Shown: one piece after another, positions 59,556 to 64,000 of the stretch
Layout: each line of letters opens with the position of its first letter
Numbering within the stretch: position 1 is the first letter of the stretch
NCBI RefSeq assembly: GCF_000721705.1
Contig: NZ_JOJL01000001.1
Coordinates: 62,001 to 126,000, forward strand
Direction of reading: 5' to 3'
Source: Actinoplanes subtropicus
GTDB lineage: Bacteria > Actinomycetota > Actinomycetes > Mycobacteriales > Micromonosporaceae
Length of the DNA stretch: 64,000 bases
Translations under genes and position numbers: made by a program
Notes under the pieces: model-generated
Told to the model about the DNA's origin: nothing
The model's input: the letters and a program-made list of their open reading frames with translations, nothing else
Database searches by the model: none

Positions 59556-60706
59556 GGGGCGCACTCCACGATGACGTCGAGGGCGTGGGCGAACGCCTCG
59601 TCGGCGACGCCGGCGTTCAGGGTAAGGCGTAGCCGGCTCGAACCGTCGGGGGTGGACGGCGGGCGGAAGCAGCCGACCGCCACCCCGCGGTCGCGACAGT
59701 CGGCGGCCCAGGCGACGGCGGCCTCGGGGCCGGGCGCGACCACCGACAGCACCGCGGCGGCCGGCGGGGGCACGGCGAAACCGGCCGCTCCCAGGCGCGA
59801 CACGATCTGCGCGCCCCGGGCGGCGAGGATCGCGCGCCGATCGTCGGCCGCCTGGGCTATGCCGATCGCGGCCTGGACGCCGCCGGCCACGGCGGGCGGC
59901 AGCGCCGTGTCGTAGATGAACGTGCGGCCCGTGTCGATCAGGTGCTCGATGAACCGCGCTGGGCCGGCCACCACGCCGCCGGCGCCGCCGAGGGACTTGG
60001 ACAGTGTGGCGGTGACGATGACGTCCTCGCGGCCCGCGAGGCCGGCCGCGTGCACGCCGCCGGCGCCGGCCGGGCCGAGGATGCCGAGCGCGTGCGCGTC
60101 GTCGACCAGCAGGAGCGCGCCGCGGGCCGAGGTCACCTCGTGCAGGGCGGCCAGCGGGGCGAGATCGCCGTCGACCGAGAACACCGACTCGGTGACGACC
60201 AGCGCGGTCTGGCCGGGATGAGCGTCGAGGACGGCGGCGACCGCGGCCGGGTCGTTGTGCGGCGCCACGATCGTACGGGCGCCGGAGATCTTGCAGCCGT
60301 CGATCAGGGAGGCGTGATTATACGCATCCGACACGATCAGGTCGCACACCGCGGTGAGCCCGCGGACCGCGGCCAGATTGGCCAGGTAGCCCGAGGAGAA
60401 CACCAGGGCGGCCGGGGCACCCAACCAGTCGGCCAGGGCGGACTCCAGGGCGGCGTGCGCCTCGGTCGAGCCGCGGACCAGGCGTGAACCGGTGGCTCCC
60501 AACCCGTACGCCGCAAGGAATTGGGCCGAACCCTCGAGCACCGCGGGGTGGACGCTCAGCCCGAGATAATCGTTGCCGGCCAGGTCGACGACGAAGTCGG
60601 CGGCCGGACGCGGCCGCAACTGACGGGTGAGCCCGGCCTTGGCCCGGCTCCCGGCGAGGCGCTCCAGCGCATCCAACCAGCCCGTCAAGGCACCTCCAAC
60701 GATCAC
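59552..60706 (-). CDS. bioF: 8-amino-7-oxononanoate synthase
   Basis: This 384-residue PLP enzyme condenses pimeloyl thioester with L-alanine to give KAPA, the first ring-forming step of biotin synthesis. DLAGNDYLGLSVHP, YGLGATGSRLVRGS, the PLP-contact VDDAHALGILG and the Schiff-base Lys237 in TLSKSLGG are present. ATG at 60706. It is followed by bioD on the same strand and is divergent from bioB. No bioA gene lies in the window, so DAPA synthesis must be encoded elsewhere. The intergenic region 60707-60841 shows no obvious BirA or BioQ palindrome. Confidence 0.94.
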   Translation of the reverse strand: MIVGGALTGWLDALERLAGSRAKAGLTRQLRPRPAADFVVDLAGNDYLGLSVHPAVLEGSAQFLAAYGLGATGSRLVRGSTEAHAALESALADWLGAPAALVFSSGYLANLAAVRGLTAVCDLIVSDAYNHASLIDGCKISGARTIVAPHNDPAAVAAVLDAHPGQTALVVTESVFSVDGDLAPLAALHEVTSARGALLLVDDAHALGILGPAGAGGVHAAGLAGREDVIVTATLSKSLGGAGGVVAGPARFIEHLIDTGRTFIYDTALPPAVAGGVQAAIGIAQAADDRRAILAARGAQIVSRLGAAGFAVPPPAAAVLSVVAPGPEAAVAWAADCRDRGVAVGCFRPPSTPDGSSRLRLTLNAGVADEAFAHALDVIVECAP

Positions 60707-60841
60707 GAGAAGGGCAAACTATCACTCACCACCGACAACTCAACGGACCCTCCAGCCACAGCCGAACGGCCCCGCGGGGGCCCGGGTTCTCCACGCCGTC
60801 CGTAGGACCAGGCGTCGGTAGCAGCACGGTAGGGTGCGTGG

Positions 60842-61825
60842 ATGCGGGAGATCTTCGAACGGGTGCTGGCCACCGGTGTGGGCCTCGATGAGGCCGGGAT
60901 CCTGGAGGTTCTGCGATCACCGGACGAGGAATTGCCCGAGCTTTTGCAGGCGGCGCACGACGTACGCATGAAGTGGTGTGGTCCGGAAGTCGAAGTCGAG
61001 GGCATCGTCTCGCTGAAGACCGGCGGCTGCCCGGAGGACTGTCACTTCTGCTCGCAGTCCGGCCTGTTCGCCTCGCCGGTGCGCTCGGTCTGGCTGGACA
61101 TCCCGTCGCTGGTCGAGGCCGCGAAGCAGACCGCCGCCACCGGCGCCACCGAGTTCTGCATCGTCGCCGCCGTGCGCGGGCCCGACCGGCGGCTGATGGA
61201 CCAGATGCGCGAGGGCGTCAAGGCGATCAGGGAAGCGGTCGACATCCAGGTCGCCGCCAGCCTCGGCATGCTCACCCAGGAACAGGTCGACGAGTTGGTC
61301 GAGATGGGCGTGCACCGGTACAACCACAACCTCGAGACCTGCCGCTCCTTCTTCCCGAACGTGGTGACCACCCATTCGTGGGAGGAGCGCTGGAGCACCC
61401 TGAAGATGGTGCGCGACTCGGGCATGGAGGTGTGCTGCGGCGGCATCCTCGGGCTCGGCGAGTCGATCGAGCAGCGGGCCGAGTTCGCCGCCCAGCTGGC
61501 CGAGCTCGACCCGCACGAGGTGCCGATGAACTTCCTGAACCCGCGCCCGGGCACGCCGCTCGGCGATCAGCCGGTCGTCGAGGGGCCCGACGCGCTGCGG
61601 GCGATCGCCGCGTTCCGGCTGGCAATGCCCAGGACCATTCTTCGGTACGCCGGGGGCCGGGAGATCACGCTCGGCGATCTGGGCACGCGCGACGGCCTGC
61701 TGGGCGGGATCAACGCGGTGATCGTCGGGAACTACCTGACGACGCTCGGCCGGCCAGCCACCGAGGACCTGGCTCTGCTGGCCGACCTGAAGATGCCGGT
61801 CAAGGCCCTTTCGGCGACGCTCTGA
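60842..61825 (+). CDS. bioB: Biotin synthase
   Basis: This 327-residue radical-SAM enzyme inserts sulfur into dethiobiotin. The [4Fe-4S] ligands Cys63, Cys67 and Cys70 lie in [28 protein letters not shown] and [13 protein letters not shown] are typical of the family. ATG at 60842; TAGGGT 12 bp upstream is a possible -10 element, which would make a very short leader. The stop shares a base with the ATG of bsaP (TGATG). Confidence 0.96.
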   Translation: MREIFERVLATGVGLDEAGILEVLRSPDEELPELLQAAHDVRMKWCGPEVEVEGIVSLKTGGCPEDCHFCSQSGLFASPVRSVWLDIPSLVEAAKQTAATGATEFCIVAAVRGPDRRLMDQMREGVKAIREAVDIQVAASLGMLTQEQVDELVEMGVHRYNHNLETCRSFFPNVVTTHSWEERWSTLKMVRDSGMEVCCGGILGLGESIEQRAEFAAQLAELDPHEVPMNFLNPRPGTPLGDQPVVEGPDALRAIAAFRLAMPRTILRYAGGREITLGDLGTRDGLLGGINAVIVGNYLTTLGRPATEDLALLADLKMPVKALSATL

Positions 61826-62001
61826 TGTACTGCGACCGCTGTGGCTTCCCGAAGGACAACAGTGATCATGGTTTTTGCGAGGCGGCCCGGAAGCTCGAGC
61901 CGCCCCGCTACTGCACGCACTGCCGTCGCCGGATGAAGGTGCAGGTCGTGCCGGCCGGCTGGACGGCGACCTGTGTGGAGCACGGCACGGTTACCGCTTG
62001 A
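61825..62001 (+). CDS. bsaP: Biotin synthase auxiliary protein
   Basis: This 58-residue Cys-rich protein (Cys 3, 6, 18, 30, 33 and 50: CDRC and CTHC pairs plus FCEA and TCVEHG) lies directly after bioB. This form matches the actinobacterial biotin synthase auxiliary protein BsaP. From recalled literature, BsaP supports the sulfur donor cluster of mycobacterial-type BioB and is needed for turnover. ATG at 61825 overlaps the bioB stop by one base, so stoichiometric translation is likely. The 3' end overlaps the convergent ACT-GNAT gene by 11 bp. Confidence 0.85.
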   Translation: MYCDRCGFPKDNSDHGFCEAARKLEPPRYCTHCRRRMKVQVVPAGWTATCVEHGTVTA

Positions 62002-63034
62002 CCGCCTCGGTCGGCGTGTCGACGCGGCCGGGCATCGCGATCGTGACGCTGACCATCGCGCCGTCCCGCTCGGCCGGGCCCGCGCCCAGCCGGCGCAGCG
62101 TGCGCAGCATCGCCACGTTGTCGGCGGCGGTGTGCGCCACCAGCGCGGCGAAGTGGCCCTTCTCGGCCCAGGCCCGCAGCCGGCGGACCAGCGCCGTGCC
62201 GATGCCGCGTCGCTGCCAGTCGTCCTCGATGAGCACCGCGATCTCGCCCAGGTCGCCCTCGGCCAGCAGGTTGGCCATGGCCACGACCTGGCCGCCGGCG
62301 GTGACCGCGAGCAGCGTGCGGCCGCCGGCCGGGTCGAGCAGCCGGCGCAGCCGGGACTCGCTCGGCGCGCTGCCGCCCAGGTAGCGGCTCCGCACCGAGG
62401 CCACCGAGGCCCGCTCGTGCAGGCCGAGCACGCCGTCGGCGTCGTCCGGCGTGGCGGTGCGCACGGTCAGCTCGCTGCCGTCGGTCAGCAGCAGCGTGGT
62501 CTCCTCCTGCCGGTGCCGTACGGTCGCGCCGGCCACCCCCACCAGGGCCCGGGCCCGCGCGTACTCCGCCGGGGTGAACGACGGGCGGGCCCGCAGCACC
62601 TCGTACGAGCCGCCGGACGGGTCGGCCAGGGTCATCCGGTCGTCGGTGTAGCCCGGCCGGCCCGGCAGCGGCTCCGGCCGCCAGCGCACCTCGGCCGCGT
62701 CGAGCAGGGCGACCAGCGCCTCGCCCAGCGCGTCCGGGTCGTGCACCAGCCGCCCGGCCAGGGCCAGCGCCCGGGTCGGCTGGTCGGCCAGGCCCTCGGC
62801 CTCGGCCCGGCACACGAAGGCGTTCCGCCCCCGGCCGCGGCCGACGGCGGTGAGCAGGTCCTCCTCGGTGAGCGCGTCGGGCGCGTCCACCAGGAAGTCG
62901 TCCACCGCGCCGGCCTCGGTGGTGTGCACCTGGACGGCGAGGATGTTGACCGACTTCAGCGCGAGGCTGGCGGTCAGTACGGAGAGGTAGCCCGGCCGGT
63001 CGTCGACCGTCGCCCGGATCCGCCACAGCGCCAT
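61991..63034 (-). CDS. ACT-domain GNAT acetyltransferase
   Basis: This 347-residue protein has an amino-terminal ACT domain ([20 protein letters not shown], about 3-75), a linker, and a carboxy GNAT domain (about 190-330) with [20 protein letters not shown] and the acetyl-CoA loop [23 protein letters not shown] domains bind amino acids, so the acetyltransferase may be allosterically controlled by one, as in actinobacterial lysine acetyltransferases; the substrate is unknown. ATG at 63034. It lies 108 bp downstream of a second ACT protein on the same strand. Confidence 0.88.
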   Translation of the reverse strand: MALWRIRATVDDRPGYLSVLTASLALKSVNILAVQVHTTEAGAVDDFLVDAPDALTEEDLLTAVGRGRGRNAFVCRAEAEGLADQPTRALALAGRLVHDPDALGEALVALLDAAEVRWRPEPLPGRPGYTDDRMTLADPSGGSYEVLRARPSFTPAEYARARALVGVAGATVRHRQEETTLLLTDGSELTVRTATPDDADGVLGLHERASVASVRSRYLGGSAPSESRLRRLLDPAGGRTLLAVTAGGQVVAMANLLAEGDLGEIAVLIEDDWQRRGIGTALVRRLRAWAEKGHFAALVAHTAADNVAMLRTLRRLGAGPAERDGAMVSVTIAMPGRVDTPTEAVKR

Positions 63035-63142
63035 GGTCCCGGCACTCCTTCCGGCGAGTTCAGGTTCAGCTTTCCTGTCCCAATTCTGCCTGGCGGGTGT
63101 TAACCGGACATTGCCTGAGCTGCGGTTTTATGGAGAGTCGGA

Positions 63143-63859
63143 TCACATGGCGGCGGGTACCGCGGCCGCGTCGAGGCGGTCGCCGAGGATCACCGCGGCG
63201 GCCCGGACCAGCTGCGCCACCCGGTCCACCTCGGTCACGTGGAAGCCGGCCGCGGGCAGCTCCTCGTCGTCCGCGCGGGCCACCACGAGCACCAGCCCGG
63301 CCCGGCCGAACGGGGCGATCGCGTAGCGCGTGCCCTCGGCGCCGGTGAGCGGGCGGGCCCGCAGCGGGGTGATCTCCGGGAGCTGCAGCGGGCCGGGGGC
63401 GCGCCAGCTCGCGTATACAACCGTCGGCTCGGCCGCGACGCCGGGCAGCGAGCGGGGCGCGGAGGAGCGGGACGCCCAGTCGGCCGGCACCACCGCGGCC
63501 GCGGCCCAGTCCGCGGCCAGCAGGCCGGGGACCGCGTCGACCAGCGTGGCGAGACCGTCGGACGGGTTCGCCGCGACCTGGGCCAGCAGTTCCGCGTCGT
63601 GGCCGCCGTTGACCGGCGCGCCGATCGCCTTCCAGACGCCGTCGACCTGGACGCCCGGGATGGCGGCGAGGCCGGCGAGGAGCCGTTCCACGCGGGACGC
63701 GCCCGGCCAGACCACGGTGAAGTCGTCGACGGCCCGGCCGCCGAGCCGCTCCAGGACGACGACCTGCACGATGTCGGCGCCGGCGACGCCGAGCGTGCGC
63801 GCCACCTGCCCGAGGGCTCCCGGGCGGTCGGGCAGGGTGACGCGTACCCGCAGCAACAT
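63143..63859 (-). CDS. ACT-domain amino-acid-binding protein
   Basis: This 238-residue soluble protein begins MLLRVRVTLPDRPGALGQVA, then ADIVQVVVLERLGGRAVDDF, a classical ACT domain. The rest has no catalytic motif, but includes GTRYAIAPFGRAGLVLVVAR, a GAF-like beta core. It probably senses amino acids. Together with the ACT-GNAT gene it forms a two-gene unit. ATG at 63859 with GGAGGAGA upstream. A GGGCAT/ATGCCC dyad lies 89 bp upstream at 63948-63965; the last 100 bp of the window hold no recognisable gene. Confidence 0.82.
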   Translation of the reverse strand: MLLRVRVTLPDRPGALGQVARTLGVAGADIVQVVVLERLGGRAVDDFTVVWPGASRVERLLAGLAAIPGVQVDGVWKAIGAPVNGGHDAELLAQVAANPSDGLATLVDAVPGLLAADWAAAAVVPADWASRSSAPRSLPGVAAEPTVVYASWRAPGPLQLPEITPLRARPLTGAEGTRYAIAPFGRAGLVLVVARADDEELPAAGFHVTEVDRVAQLVRAAAVILGDRLDAAAVPAAM

Positions 63860-64000
63860 TCGTCTCCTCCTGAGTCAGCGACCGTGATGGTCAACCCTGC
63901 CAAGGCGGCGTTTCGTCCTGATTGCGCGGCGGTGTCTCGCGCGTCAAGGGCATGGCGGTATGCCCCGCGTCACAGGAGCGTACTGGCGGCGCGAGTGACG

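Noticed and set aside
60707..60841. Biotin operon operator (BirA or BioQ type)
   Set aside because: No inverted repeat of suitable length was found between bioF and bioB.

Overview
The window is high-GC actinobacterial chromosome. GTG and TTG starts are frequent, genes are dense, and many neighbours overlap by 4 nt (ATGA or GTGA). Gene content and order match the conserved block around the principal sigma factor of high-GC actinobacteria. From memory this order resembles M. tuberculosis Rv2674 to Rv2703: sigA, suhB, a LytR_C protein, DUF4193, DUF3093, dut, DUF3710, OB-fold, DUF3159, ceoC/ceoB, APC permease, TRAM methyltransferase, dxs, RNase D, DUF3000, hemE, hemY, chdC and msrB. The bioF-bioD/bioB-bsaP cluster, DUF2637 protein and LPXTG protein suggest a Micromonosporaceae-like host such as Actinoplanes; the genus is an inference. 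No rRNA, tRNA, CRISPR array, prophage or insertion sequence was recognised.

Layout. 0-16 kb: DUF3039, a TRIC-like channel, a superfamily II helicase, the sigma factor, an IMPase, several DUF proteins, dUTPase, paired Trk potassium regulators, an APC permease and a 23S rRNA methyltransferase-like enzyme. 16-25 kb: folD, dxs, then a five-gene cluster of three paralogous membrane-anchored beta-propeller proteins followed by a response regulator and histidine kinase. 25-37 kb: a DUF2637 protein, a membrane protein with PYGQ repeats, fadB/fadA, RNase D, a trypsin-like protease convergent with DUF3000, then hemE-cgoX-chdC (coproporphyrin-dependent haem branch). 37-58 kb: thyA-folA, msrB, an LPXTG surface protein, separate LigD polymerase and ligase genes, a TPR regulator, GAF, diacylglycerol kinase, MBL and dNTPase genes, a fused ArsR-SRPBCC regulator, a 770-bp repeat-filled gene-free stretch, and HipA-like and DUF3037 genes. 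58-64 kb: the biotin cluster and two ACT-domain proteins.

Main oddities. (1) The sigma gene sits at the sigA/hrdB locus but lacks the segment that should hold regions 2.1-2.2, the core-RNAP binding part. (2) Several minisatellites (13, 15, 16 and 33 bp) lie at gene ends. One abolishes the stop of the DUF3000 gene. One runs from the stop codon of one gene to the stop codon of its convergent neighbour. One contains a 2-bp insertion that separates the coupled ATG of bioD from the bioD frame. (3) The three propeller paralogs share an N-terminal IDLG-like motif and four conserved cysteines and lie just upstream of a two-component system. (4) A repeat with two direct copies and one inverted end lies at 52.2 kb. 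(5) A probable ArsR regulator remnant continues in frame after bioD. Assembly error must be excluded for (1), the bioD frameshift and the DUF3000 readthrough.
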